Shown: positions 40,241 to 52,600 of the stretch, one piece after another
Layout: each line of letters starts with the position of its first letter
Position numbering within the stretch: the first letter of the stretch is position 1
Assembly: GCA_013398055.1 (NCBI GenBank)
Contig: VZRS01000476.1
Coordinates: forward strand, 1 to 64,000
Source of the DNA: Ifrita kowaldi
Lineage: Eukaryota > Chordata > Aves > Passeriformes > Cinclosomatidae
DNA length: 64,000 bases
Reading direction: 5' to 3'
Notes under the pieces: generated by a model
Seen by the model: only the letters and a program-made list of their open reading frames with translations
Told to the model about the DNA's origin: nothing
Databases searched by the model: none
Translations under genes and position numbers: made by a program

Positions 40241-40276
40241 CTATGTGTAATGACTTTTTACAGTCATTACACATAG
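40241..40276. repeat. Perfect 15-bp inverted repeat with 6-base loop
   Basis: CTATGTGTAATGACT, then TTTTAC, then AGTCATTACACATAG. All 15 positions of the arms pair, and the pairing stops sharply at both outer ends. Too short for a microRNA precursor; no known element ends match. Confidence 0.9.
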
Positions 40277-41270
40277 CTCATTTCTGCATAGTCTGTGTTT
40301 GAGCTCTGACTGGGACAATACCAAGGAGGATGTCAATGTTATCTTAGTGTGGAAGTGATTTTCTAGTAGACAACTGCATCTGAAGGTTGCTGTGCATCCA
40401 ACCCTTTTGCCTTCAGTGCTATTGAAGATGGTCCTTTTCAAACACTGCTCAACCCTACAGACTCAGCATTGCTTCCAGTTGAAGCTTTACTGTTTCACTG
40501 GGAGCTGGAACAGACCCAAGAACTGTAATGTGTTTTCACTTGCTGAAAAAAATACTATTATGTTGTCCCTTATTTTGCCATCCAAATACTGTGCTTGGTA
40601 ATACTATCACTGCAGAATTGCTGTCAAATATTTATTTTTATTGGGGAAATAGCACTCCTTCTGTAGTAGCATGATGTTATCATTTAATTATTTTTTCTTT
40701 TCTGCTTTGTGATGGAAAACTGCAATTCAATGAAGTATATATTTAAATGCAAAAGAGGCACACCAATTAATCAGTACAGAATACGAATGCTTTTAATCTG
40801 CATAAAAAAAACACGGTGGCGCTTAGAAAAACACCAATCTTTTAAATAGAAAGAACATAAAAGTAATTCCTATCCACGCTCAGATTTCCTCAAATACAAT
40901 GAAAAACTGCAATTGTGCAATTAGATTATCTTCACAATAATATATTCTTTTTAAGCTTTGCATTATGCTAAGCACATTTTGATAAGCCTTTCATTTCTTT
41001 TTATTGAGAATAAAAATGGACTTAGATAAATAATTTTAACTGTTAAAAAAAAAAATTAAAAATCCACAGAGATAGCTCATATGTTGGCTCTGAAACACAG
41101 ATGTTTACTGCTTTCTGGTTTTTATTCATCCACTGTACCAAACACAGAAACTAAGTACTGAAGATAGGAAATAAATTAGTCTAGGTATATATAGGGTAAG
41201 TTAGGTATAGCCAGAAGCATGAAGTAATCCATTTTCAGGTGTGGATAAACTAGGTGATAGCATAGTACAA

Positions 41271-41346
41271 TCAACTCTCCATTATCTGGGATCATAGGAG
41301 TCTGGGAACTGATGGAGAAGAGAAAAACCCAGATAGTGGAGCTGTT
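41271..41346. mobile_element. Possible remnant of an old DNA-transposon end (Tigger/pogo-like)
   Basis: CTCCATTATCTGGG (41277-41290) is matched by CCCAGATAGTGGAG (41328-41341) in inverted orientation, with 13 of 14 bases identical and a 37-base spacer. The ATTATCTGGG-type wording resembles ends of Tigger/pogo elements in vertebrates. The assignment is from memory and weak. Confidence 0.3.
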
Positions 41347-43034
41347 CCAAGGAACACCAGGGACACTTCAGTTCTGGGTGTGGTAAATATAGTCCAAAAG
41401 ACCTTATTAACTCTGTGTTCAGCACTAGGCAGTGGTCTCAAGGCATCGTTTGCAGTGTTGCATGAATTTGCAAAGCCGTCTTAGGCTCCGCTTCTCAAGG
41501 AAGCAGTTACAGCTCTGCAAACAATATCTGAGCCAGTGAGTCTCATTAAGCCTGGGGAGGCTCTACATGCATTCTCCCAGGAACATTTTTGTTTGTGCTA
41601 TTCTCATAGCCTTTAGTGCAAAACAAAACAGAAATGGTGCTAAAGGTGTTTTCAGACTTTAAAACATTTCCCAAGACCTTAAGCAGCATTTTTCTTCCTG
41701 TTAGGGATGCTCACTCCAAAGAGCTGAGCAAGTAGGACACTGCTGATATGGGCCATCTACCCTTTCAGTCCCTGCTTTCAAATCAAAGTCACAGAGACTT
41801 GTCTTTGGGTCTGTTATATTCCCTTTCACTGCTAATTATGCAAATATTACTTTTTCCTGGGCAAGGTGTCTCTCTGTCTGCTTTTGACCAGAAGCTCTAT
41901 GCAAGGTGAAAAACCTTTCCCAGGAAAATTTTTATTTCATATATACATATCAAAGAAATTCTTCTATTTTAAAGGATTGCCATCCTCCAACAAACAGCTA
42001 TTAACTCAGGAAATCCCACCCTACCCTCTAATGAGTATGCCAAACCTGCATGGGTCTATTCAGAAAGCTGACTTTCACTCCATGCTTACCCCTTGCAATA
42101 AGATGACTCTTTTCATATTTAAATTACCTTTCCAAAGCCATAAAATAAAAGAATGAAAAAAAAAGCTAATAAAGAGGATTACTGCCAGAAATCCACCTCC
42201 TGCTTTAAGTGGTTGCTCTAAAGTCAGCCCTTCCTCAAAATGTTTCAATAACAAAACAGTTTAGCTCCATTTGTTAGTGGTATAAGAAGCAAGTCATCCT
42301 GTCATTTGTCACACAACAGCCATCTTCCCTGGTAGGTCCAGGAGAAAGAAATGGGCTTTCTTGAAGTTCTGCACGTATCTGGCTGCATCACCAGGGTCTA
42401 GATGCCCCACCTTTCTCATGTTCTTAGGGCAGTGGATACCTTGGCAGTATTTCGAGGGAATAAGAAGATAGGCCTACCTTGTGATGGGCAGCTGGAATTG
42501 ACAGCAGCAGAAGGGACCTAGACTGGGAGCTGGGAATTGAAAAATATAAGAGGAATTCCTGGATGCAGTGAAAGTGGAAAGGAAAAATCAGGAGACAACA
42601 TGATGGCCAGAGGCTGAGCTGAGAAAGATGCAAGAATGAAAACCAAAATTAAAGAGGCCAAAGGAACAAGGGATCCAGTGGAATACGGGAAGAGAACAAG
42701 TGAGATGACAGATGGAGAAAAGGGTAGCGGAGGTGACAGAAAAGGAGGATTGCTAACACCAGAGTACTGCTGAGAAGCAAAGATAAGCATGCAGGAGGGA
42801 TGAAGAGGAGAGAGTTTTATGAAAAATGAGGTTGAGACAGAAGGCAGATCCTGCAAGTGAAAATATATTAGAGGAGAAAGGTCATGTCAAAATACAGTAA
42901 AACTATTTTTGTGTCACTCTTATCTTGTGCATTCTTGCAGCTGCAATTTTGAATCTTATTACTTCTGTGCTCCCCAGCAGCTCAGGCTGCTTAGCAATGC
43001 CTGGCTGTGCTGGCTCTGCTGCACAGAGCTCGTG

Positions 43035-43047
43035 GCTGCCTAGCAAC
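43035..43047. promoter_or_regulatory. Near X-box (RFX-type) motif
   Basis: GCTGCCTAGCAAC is one base from the RFX consensus GTNRCC-n-RGYAAC. It lies in a small GC-rich patch of the intergenic region. Function unknown. Confidence 0.25.
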
Positions 43048-44688
43048 TGCCAGGGGGTTGCACTGGGGTCTCTGACCAGCTCAGGGGTGCAGTCTTGCCC
43101 CAAACACCCCTGCTCCCCTGGCAAGGCAGGAGGCAGCATCTCCAGTTGTTAAGAGCTGTGATGAAAACCTTAAAAATATTAATTGGGAAAAAGGGCACGC
43201 GGAGGTGACCACAAGAGTGCAGAGTGCATGACAAATTGTCTCCAAAAAGCAGGACCAGCCCCATTCATCTCTGTAATACTCAGACAACCTGTGATGATAA
43301 CTGAAATATCAATATGGGTAGTTATTCTGGTTCTTAAATAAGGCTCTGTGCTAAAGCAAAGGAAAGCAAACCAATGCAGCTATGCATCTTCTTGGGCAGC
43401 TACTAAACTGGTGGAGGAAATACCAAAAAAGCAAACTTTGGTACCAGGAAAAAAAATAGTTAGGGTATTAAGTATTCACACAGGCTTGTCCCAGTACAGC
43501 CATACTTGTGTAACTATCACTGTAATCAACAAAAATTTCCTTACAAGAAAATAAGACTTGGCATTTGGCAGCAGAGCTGATGTGGCTGATCTGAACAGGC
43601 CCTGTGTCCTCTGCGCTTCCAGCTGCCCCCTCAGATCCCTCATCTCCCTTTCCACTGCACTGTCAGAAGTGCTTGTGCAGCTAAACAACCGAATCAGGAA
43701 TCAATCCAGCTGAGAAACGGTCCAACAAAAAATAAAGGGTTATTTTCCAATCAACACTACTGAGGCAAGTACTGTTCGTTCCCAACAGAAAAACAAAGAC
43801 ACATGCCAATCTATGGCCTAGGAAAGGGAATAGACAGTTACAGAGCTACACAAATTACAGAGCAGGAGAAGTTGCTGTGATACTGCTGCTTTGCTGCTGT
43901 TCTAAACCGCACTTAGAATATAGCACATTTTTCTCTCCCAGGCAAAAATGGGCTATTGTCCCAGAAAGACAGTATGGAGATCATCACGCCCCACTGAGGA
44001 GGAGAAAATCTCAGATGTAAAGTCGAGACACTGAGAGATACATAAGCACATTTTACTCTGGATAGAATCTCATTTGAGTGATTGTTTAGATGGAGATTGA
44101 CGGACATAATTACATTTTTGCCTCTGCCAGTCCAGCAGCCCCAGCCAGGAAAATTTTAATTCTCAGATCTTTTGCACACTCAAAGTATCTTGTGTAAGTT
44201 AGGTAATTTTTCTTTCTAATCAGCAGTTTACTGCCTGGTGCAATGAGAAAGGGTGACAGAGCAAAAAAGCCCAAACCCAACAAACTAAACCAAAATGAAA
44301 AAAACCTCAAAATAAAATAGTTTCTAAAAAAACCAAAAAACAGTGAATGCACTTTAGATGCACACTACTATCTTCAGCAAATGTCAGCTCAAGCCCAAGG
44401 TTTATTGATTGTGGCTCAGTGCTGGTTCTGCTAGATTTGCACTCTTTCAGGTGCTTTAGAATCACTCGGTGTACACACCATGCAGACTCATGGAGCCAGC
44501 TTTGATCTATTGCACCTGAGTCAATGCACCCTCCAAGAGCCTCAGACATGAGGAACACCCTGCAAAGGCACTCAAGTGGCCCTGCAGAGCGTTATTTAGA
44601 AAGAAGGAGGGCTAGCATGGGGCAGAAGCTAATAAGGCCTGCTGATCTAATCAGTTGAGCATATCCACACCACAATTCCCAGTACATC

Positions 44689-45081
44689 TTACATTGCATG
44701 GCCCTCACAGCAGCATTGCCATGGTTGTACAGCATCCAGTTGAAAGGTCCTGCTGGAGTGGACATGGAGCCAGTTTGGGTGTTTATCTACCGTAGGTCTA
44801 TCCTGCGGGTGTGGGGACAATGCCTGGCCGTGCCATGGCAGCTGCAGAAAAGCCTCAATGCAGCTGTCACAAGGTGGCGACCTTTGATGCGTTCCTCCAA
44901 GGTCTTCTTGAGTTGTGAGAACATTTTGAAGTAGAGCTGGTGGGGTTTGTGCAAAGCCTTTCAGGTCGAGAGTCGCAGCAGCGCATGAGGCTGCAAGCCC
45001 TCCTGGAGTCACTGCTCTACTGTGTGAGGTGGATGCATTTCCTGGGAGCCCCCACTGCCTGCTCAGCAGCTGTCCTGCCAT
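44689..45081 (-). other. GC-rich patch with a 130-codon open frame, identity unknown
   Basis: A sharply GC-richer block than its surroundings that stays open for 130 codons on the minus strand. A second minus-strand frame contains the protein-like run FSQLKKTLEERIKGRHLVTA before meeting a stop. I do not recognise either product. It could be a decayed retrocopy, part of an unrecognised transposon, or a GC-rich regulatory element. No poly(A) tail, splice sites or target-site duplication were found. Confidence 0.3.
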
Positions 45082-45388
45082 GGGCTTATAGGACGAGCTT
45101 GCCCACCGAACTGAAGCACTCTACATTTAGCAAAACACACGCCACTCGTTTTTCTCATACTGAAAAAGTGCAAGGCCCCACGCATCTGCCGTTTCTTTTA
45201 CTGGGGCAGCCATAATATTTTAAGAAGAGCCAACAACAGTTGTGCTACATTCGAGGATGTTAACAGCTTCCATGCAGCCAGTCTGTGATCTGTAGGCAAT
45301 TACAGACTCATCCAAGTCAATGGGTGTTTAAAGCAATTTGCAGCCAAAGTGAATAGAGAAATCAAATTTGTCTTTGTATTATACATAG

Positions 45389-45434
45389 CTGGAAACAAGG
45401 AGAAGTCAGTACTGGAAACAAGGAGAAGCCAGTG
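45389..45434. repeat. Tandem duplication of a 23-base unit
   Basis: The unit CTGGAAACAAGGAGAAG(T/C)CAGT(A/G) occurs twice back to back (45389-45411 and 45412-45434) with two differences. A local slippage-type duplication. Confidence 0.9.
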
Positions 45435-46654
45435 CCCAAGGGGGGTTCTGGTCACACTTGCCCTGGGACACATTTAAAGCTTGTCAATATCTCAATACAA
45501 ACAAATGGAATTATTTTACATTAAAATGAATCAAAAATAAAGCGTTTTATTGGAAATTACATGCTGTCCTAAAGATAGTTATTGAAACCCCTTTGGAAAC
45601 AATTTTCCTAAGATGCCAAATAAATTAACCATTAGAAGATAGCAACGTGGATGCATTTCTATCCCACAGCAAGTGCTGCAAATGTACCAGCTCCTTCTTC
45701 TCTTCAAAGAGATCTCAAATACTTGTTACCTGTCTGGCTGTTCCCAGACAGGGGTGTTTTTTCCAACTACAGCTGCAAAGACTTTCTCAGGCCCACTGGT
45801 CCTTTCCAGGCTCCCAACCTTTCATCCTTGCTTCTACAGTTCTGGGATGAGATGCTGAACTTTGCTGACCTCAGAGGTGAAGGGAGATCTATTTTTTTCT
45901 CTCTCCACCTTGATTCAGAGACAGCAGCAGGTACACTAAAGCATCCTGACCGGAACAGTTTTCAGTGCTGCAAACAGGAGACAGACTACAGAGAACATGT
46001 AACGTACCACATGATTATGCAGAGATGAGGCAGTCTGCTCTTACTGTAATGTGCTTGAGAATACTTTTTTTCTGAAACATGCTGACTTTTTACCACTGTG
46101 TGAATTTCTCTGGGACAACTACTAAAATGCAAGGACTGTGTTTGCGTTCCTAACTGCAGACACACAGCACATGGCATGAACCATGGGCCTTGGAGATGGT
46201 TTCTTCTGGGCCTGTTACTCAGTGAGAAAGCAGGCACGGACATCCCAGCAGAGCAGTCACCTGCTATAATTGGCTTCCCTTCTGGCACGGTTGAAGAATC
46301 AGGATTTTGCTTACAAAAAACACAGATGCAAGAAAGATTGTACTAACTAATCACCAGAACCTTGTCTTCCATACCTTTGCAAACAGCCAGAGGAGGCCCT
46401 GAACAATGATTAACAGCTGAGGTTAATGAGTGGCAGGAATACTGTATTTATCTCAGCCAAGTATTTAAGGTCTTCTAATGAACCTAAATCCAGACAATCT
46501 CTGATTGTTAGTAGTTATACTGGGCAGGCCTTCACGAAGATCTACACAGGTTGGATTCAGTAATTCTCTCTACCCCCCAGGGGTAACTCCCTAAAAGGGA
46601 CTGTTTGCCCCAAAGCGTGATCCCTCTGACGTCTTACTACTCTTTTGTCATCTT

Positions 46655-46820
46655 TGGAGAGGTCTGCCCAGGGAGGTGGTGGAGTCACTGTGCCTGGAAG
46701 TGTTTAAGGAAACACTGGCCATGGCATTTAGGGCCATGGTCTAGTTAACATGGTAGTGTTCAGTCATAGGTTGGACTCGACGATCTCAGAGATCTATTCC
46801 AACCTAACTGATTCTGCGAT
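46655..46820 (+). mobile_element. CR1 LINE 3' fragment next to the ABI1 promoter
   Basis: Sense-strand CR1 3' end: GGTCTGCCCAGGGAGGTGGT, then GGCCATGGTCTAGTTAACAT and TAGGTTGGACTCGACGATCT, ending in CTAACTGATTCTGCGAT. It terminates only a few tens of bases before the CpG-rich ABI1 promoter. Confidence 0.88.
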
Positions 46821-46839
46821 CTTCCAGACTTCGAGCGTG

Positions 46840-47510
<671 letters not shown>

Positions 47511-48593
47511 CGNGGATCCGCGCCGGGTCCTCCTCGGCGTGCGGGTCCCGGTGGGGCCGAGGGAGCCGCGGTGCTGCGGGTCCGCAGCGCTGCCGTGAGC
47601 GGCGTGCGGGGGCAGGAGGCTGCCCGTGGGCTGGCACCGCCGTGAGCGTGAGGCGGTGTTTCAAAATGGCAATCTGTGCCTCTCGCAGCTTGCGCGGCTC
47701 TAGCACCCTACAACAGTGATTGCAGACCGGGTCTCTCGTGCTGGAAGAGGCCCCATTGGTTGTAGCGTCTCTCCACCGGTCGGTGTGGATTTTTTTTCCC
47801 TCCCATAGATTGCCGGTGCTTCTTGGCCTTGCTTTAAGTCTATTTTTGTGAAGCTACTTTAAGCACAATTTACTATTATTATTTTTTCAGGATTTACATC
47901 ACATGACTCTCTAAGTCTGCATGTTTAGTCATACTGATCTGGATGCAGAACCAGCATCTAGAGATGCTGAAATTCAGCGTTTTTTTCCGTAAAAAACTTG
48001 AAAGGGAAAGGTAAATAAACTTTACTTACTAGACAGTTTGTAGAGTGAACTTGTTGAATCTAATACTAGGTCACCTGTGATGAGTATCTGATAAGTCTCT
48101 GGTATCCATCATTCCTAGTAAGCTATCTTACTGCTTTTAGTAATGGAGCAGCAAATAGGGAAACACATCTTGAATAATATGAAGTGATTTTTTTTTATGA
48201 GATATTTGAATTAAATCTGCTCTAACAAGCCATATTTTCAAGTTTTGGTTTTTTTGTGGTATATGAGGTAGTATGAGTTAATGTCTATTTATGCTTCCGA
48301 GTTGTTTGCTCCACCCAAAGAAAGCTGCTGATATAAATGCTTCTAAGAGGCGAGGTTCATTTGGTTTTACTCATGGGAAATATGACAAATACATGAGTAT
48401 GGTAATTGCAGCACAGGTTTTGACGTGTCTCCTGCTCCTGACTTTTCCCTGTGTCAGAAAGGTACAGAGAATCTTCAGTTAGATTATTTTCTTCAGAGTC
48501 ATAAAACTTGTCTTTTCTTACTTCGATCAAACAAACCAAATAAATGCAACACTTGAGCAAATTCCCATCTAGTCATCTGGCTTTTCCCTTTAA

Positions 48594-48609
48594 TTTTTTT
48601 TTTTTTTTT
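48594..48609. repeat. T16 homopolymer
   Basis: Sixteen T within ABI1 intron 1; simple repeat. Confidence 0.9.
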
Positions 48610-49619
48610 AAATTTGGTAGCTCATTTTCACCTCAAGTATCAAGGTCAGCTGGATGTGGGATTGGTGGGGTCTGTTTTATCTGTGTACAGCTGTGTTTAC
48701 TCCTTTTGAAAGGAAGCTGGAATTCTAAAATTCCTAACGCAGTCTTGCAGAATATCTTTGGAAAATGTATATACCTCACTTGTATTTTACATGTATTGCA
48801 CTTTTGCTCAGTAAAAATGGTAAATGTATTGATAAAACTGTATTTTTTTAAATGTTTGGTGGAGGTGTTTTTTTTAATCAGCACTTGATGCAAAGCCATC
48901 TGCTGTCCGGTTGGACTACTGAACAGATTATACTGCCAGTGCCTGTGGTGGGGCCACTGCCGGATTAGGCAGTATGACACAGGGCACTGGGTTATGAGAT
49001 TTGGGTGTATGAGTATTGTGGGGTGGGAAGGTAGAAAAGGAAAGGAAGAGGCTTAACGAACATATAATACAAAAATCTATGTGTTTAATGTAATTGAGCA
49101 TTTTATAAAAAAGACAGACCAGAATAGGAAACCTGACCATGAAGTGAATGTTGAAATACTTCACAAGTAGCTATGTATTGTAACTTATCTGGTAGCATGT
49201 AGCTGGTTTAGTTCAGCCACTTTGAGTTTGGAGGGATTTCTATTTTTTCTGTGGAAAAAGCGTAAGTGCTCCATAGTGGTAAAAACTACTGTGTGCTGTT
49301 TCCCACTCTGAGTTGTGCCATTGAGGTGGAACAGGTTTGTCAGACTATTCTGAGTGCTGGCATTAACAATTTATAGTGATTGTAATAGCACACAAAATCA
49401 CGTTCTCAGTGTTATGGCTTATATTCTTTGCTGACTTAAGCAGGAAAGTAATTTCCCACCCCTAATATTGCTGTATTCAAGCTATATATGTGTTTTGTAT
49501 TTGAAAATACGGGAATCTTGTTTTGTCTCTTCTACTTAAGCTGAGAATAATTCTGGTAAAACGTCGATCATGCTGATTTTTTGAGGACAACTTGTCTTCA
49601 ATGTCTTTTGGGATTTCTC

Positions 49620-49678
49620 AAAAAAAAAAAAAGGAAAAGAAAGAAAAGAAAAAATAAAGAGAGAAATGGGGGAGAAAG
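49620..49678. repeat. A-rich purine tract
   Basis: A13 followed by GGAAAAGAAAGAAAAG-type sequence and GGGGGAGAAAG; almost all purine on the plus strand. Simple repeat in ABI1 intron 1. Confidence 0.85.
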
Positions 49679-52600
49679 CTCACCTGGCTGGAACGTGGCT
49701 CCCTGATGAATGTAGCTGTGTGGATAGTAAGTATCCTTTTACTGAAGCATTTAGGAAAGATGACAGCATTTACGAATGTCAAGTTGAAAATTGCTGTTCT
49801 TAGAGAAGCAGGAAACAGTTTCTTGCTAAGGCACATTGTAACTGTATCAGAATGCGGGCTGGTAACACAGTTTGCCCTCCAGATCATGTGTGTTCTGGTT
49901 ATCTGGGAAGTTTATTTGTTAGGAAGGGAAAAGAATTCAGGAGAAGTTGAGCAAATGAGCTTCTAAGGAAGACCTGCAGTGCCAAAAGGAAAGTACAGTA
50001 TGGTGGCAGTCTTGGGGGGGATGGGAGAGAAAGATAGACAGAAAAAAGGAAAGAAAACCAAATGTAGAAGTAGTAACTGAAGTGCATTGTGATGTTTTAG
50101 TGGTGATTTTGGCTTTGAATAGAAGGAAAAGGGCATTAGAAGTACGTTAGTGTATTTAATCTCTGACAAGATTTAAAATCTGTGATGTTTCTGGTTGGAA
50201 GCTTCAGTAACAAACAGGTAGAAAATTAGATTCCTGTTTTAGATCAGAGGCTTAAACTCTGAATAGGCTTATGAGCAGGTTTTGAACCTTAAATCTTTAA
50301 GGCATATTTTTGCCTTCTGAAGTAATTTTTCTTATATATAGATGTATTAAATTTTAAAAAATATTTTCAAAATGTGAGTTCCCATAGCTGATGTCTTCCC
50401 CAATTCCTTTTGCCTGCAGGTACATTCTGGGACTAGTCCCTTTTGGCATGCTTGTAACACAAAGGTTAACTGAAAATCTGTAACATAAAGCTGAAGATGC
50501 TAGTGAGGAGTTTCATCAGTATCTTAGACAGAAAGAACTTGATCAGTACTACTTAATACGGAAATAAAAAGGAGTTAAAGCATTTACAGTTCTAGTTATG
50601 ATTCTTCAGCTGAAAAATACTAACTTCCATAGAGATTCTCTAGTCATTTTTCTGGCTGTGTTATTTTTGTGTTTTAAGGGACTTATTTACAATAACTAGC
50701 TTATGAAGCATTAGAGTGACACAGGAAATCAGCTTCTGCAGTGTTACTGCACTGATGACTTCCTTTTGAACAACTTCAGTTGACTGGTATATCCCAGAGA
50801 GGCCTCTCTGTGCTGTAAAATGCTGCTTTTAACTCTCCTACTGTCTAAATCAAGTGTTCCTTACAGTCTTGTTTAGGCATATGCAGATATATAGTTTTTG
50901 TCAGTCTCAAGCTTCTAGACCACTTGTGAAGATCCATTTATAATTTTTGTTTTTAAGCCCAAATATAATTTTAATATGATTGTGAGAATCTCTAAACAAA
51001 TAGCTTGCACTCCTTGTTTAAGTTCTCATCTTGATGGTCTCAAGTGGGAAGATTTAGCAGCTTTAGAAAAGTAAATTGAGAGACCTTTTAAGGAAGTAAA
51101 TGCTGTGTTGCCTAAATGCGTGTTTTTCTGTCATGTTACTTCCTTCTGTAGCTTCTGACTGGTATGTGGAAACTGAACGGTGAATTAACAAGCTATTCTG
51201 GGTAAAACAGACAAACTGAAATCTGTCCATGCTTTTAACTGCTATTGCAAAAAAATGAAAGTATTTTTCCAGCTGGTAGAAAACTAAATGTGTGGCATTG
51301 AGCAGAAGTGTTGCATGCAGTAAGTTTCATAAATATTTGTGTTATCTTCCAAGATACACAGAGGAACTCTTTTTGTTTGATAAGTTGGATGTTCTACACT
51401 TCCTATACAGTAGATATTTCCTTTCCAACACAAATGGACCCTTTTTTGGTGTTTTTTCTTCAAACGTTGGTAACTGGTCAGACACTTGATTTCATTGCCT
51501 TGCACATGGAAAGTGGCTTAACTTAGTTCAGTACAAAGAAGTTCACTCAGAATGCCTAATTCAGGAAATGAGCTGCTCTAAAAGGATAAACTTCTTAAAT
51601 TGTCACTAATACAAATTCTTTATGTGCTGTGAGAACTTGCATGCTTTTATATTCATAGGTTAATTAGGTTGTATTGAGAGTAAATACAGTAATTTTTTTT
51701 CTTCCCCGTGTTTCATTGCTAAATTTGGAACATTTAACTAAAAAAACCCAAACTGTTTTCAAATTAAGTTCACTTTCTGTAACAGCAAATATAGTTCAGA
51801 ATTAGAGAGCAATGAGGTAAAATACCAATGTATCATCTATTATGCTTTGTAGGTTTAAATAATTATCTTTAAAAAAAGGTATTGCGTTATACTTTAAAAT
51901 AATCTTTTTAAGGTAGTTTAAGCAAATGTTTGCCAGCAGTATAAAAGGTACTGTCTGTTCTGTGTGCAGTTTTGGGGCTTTTTTTTAGAATAATATCATA
52001 GGTACAGTTTGGTGGGTTTGGCTTGTAGCTTTTCTGTGCCTTGTATAGGTCTTCTGTGCCCTTTTTATTTTGGAAAATAAAGCTTTAGCTCATAGGCAGC
52101 AATAAGAATGTAGCCCAACTTCACTAAATCAGCAAGTGATTACCCTGAATTTAAAGAATCCTAATCCTAGAGTGTTGTATGTCTGGTTTGTATGTCTAGA
52201 GGAGGTAGATGATAAGAGATGAGCTTTTCCAAATTTGAAATGTGTCCATTAATTTTGGTGTGTTTGGTTTAAGAAGCCAGCAAGATGTTGGCTGCTATTC
52301 CTGCTGCATTTCATTAGTATTTCAGCAGATCATTGTGTCAGCACTGTGCTACCTCAATCAGGCACAGTAAAGGGATTGGGATAAGCTTTTACAGGTGTGT
52401 ATTGTTTCTTCCACAAGGGAAGCACTCTGCTCCCTTCTGTTTGTGCATTGTCGGAAGGAAGAAGCTTGCAGGTTGTCTGTAGTCAGTGTATGCCAAGTGT
52501 GATTCTTGCTCCCTGTGCTGCTCTTGCTGTGCACTGTCCTGTGGAATTGTTGGAAGGAAGAAAGAAGAGTGAATAAGCGGGGCAACAATCTAATACTTCC

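Larger units (their letters stand above)
37181..46654. other. Intergenic region, ABI1 side
   Basis: AT-rich with scattered GC-rich patches (about 42900-43160 and 44690-45080). Apart from the sites listed separately I saw no exon, RNA gene or repeat family. Confidence 0.65.

Noticed and set aside
40241..40276. Hairpin as a microRNA precursor
   Set aside because: The stem is only 15 bp with sharp ends, too short for a Drosha/Dicer substrate.
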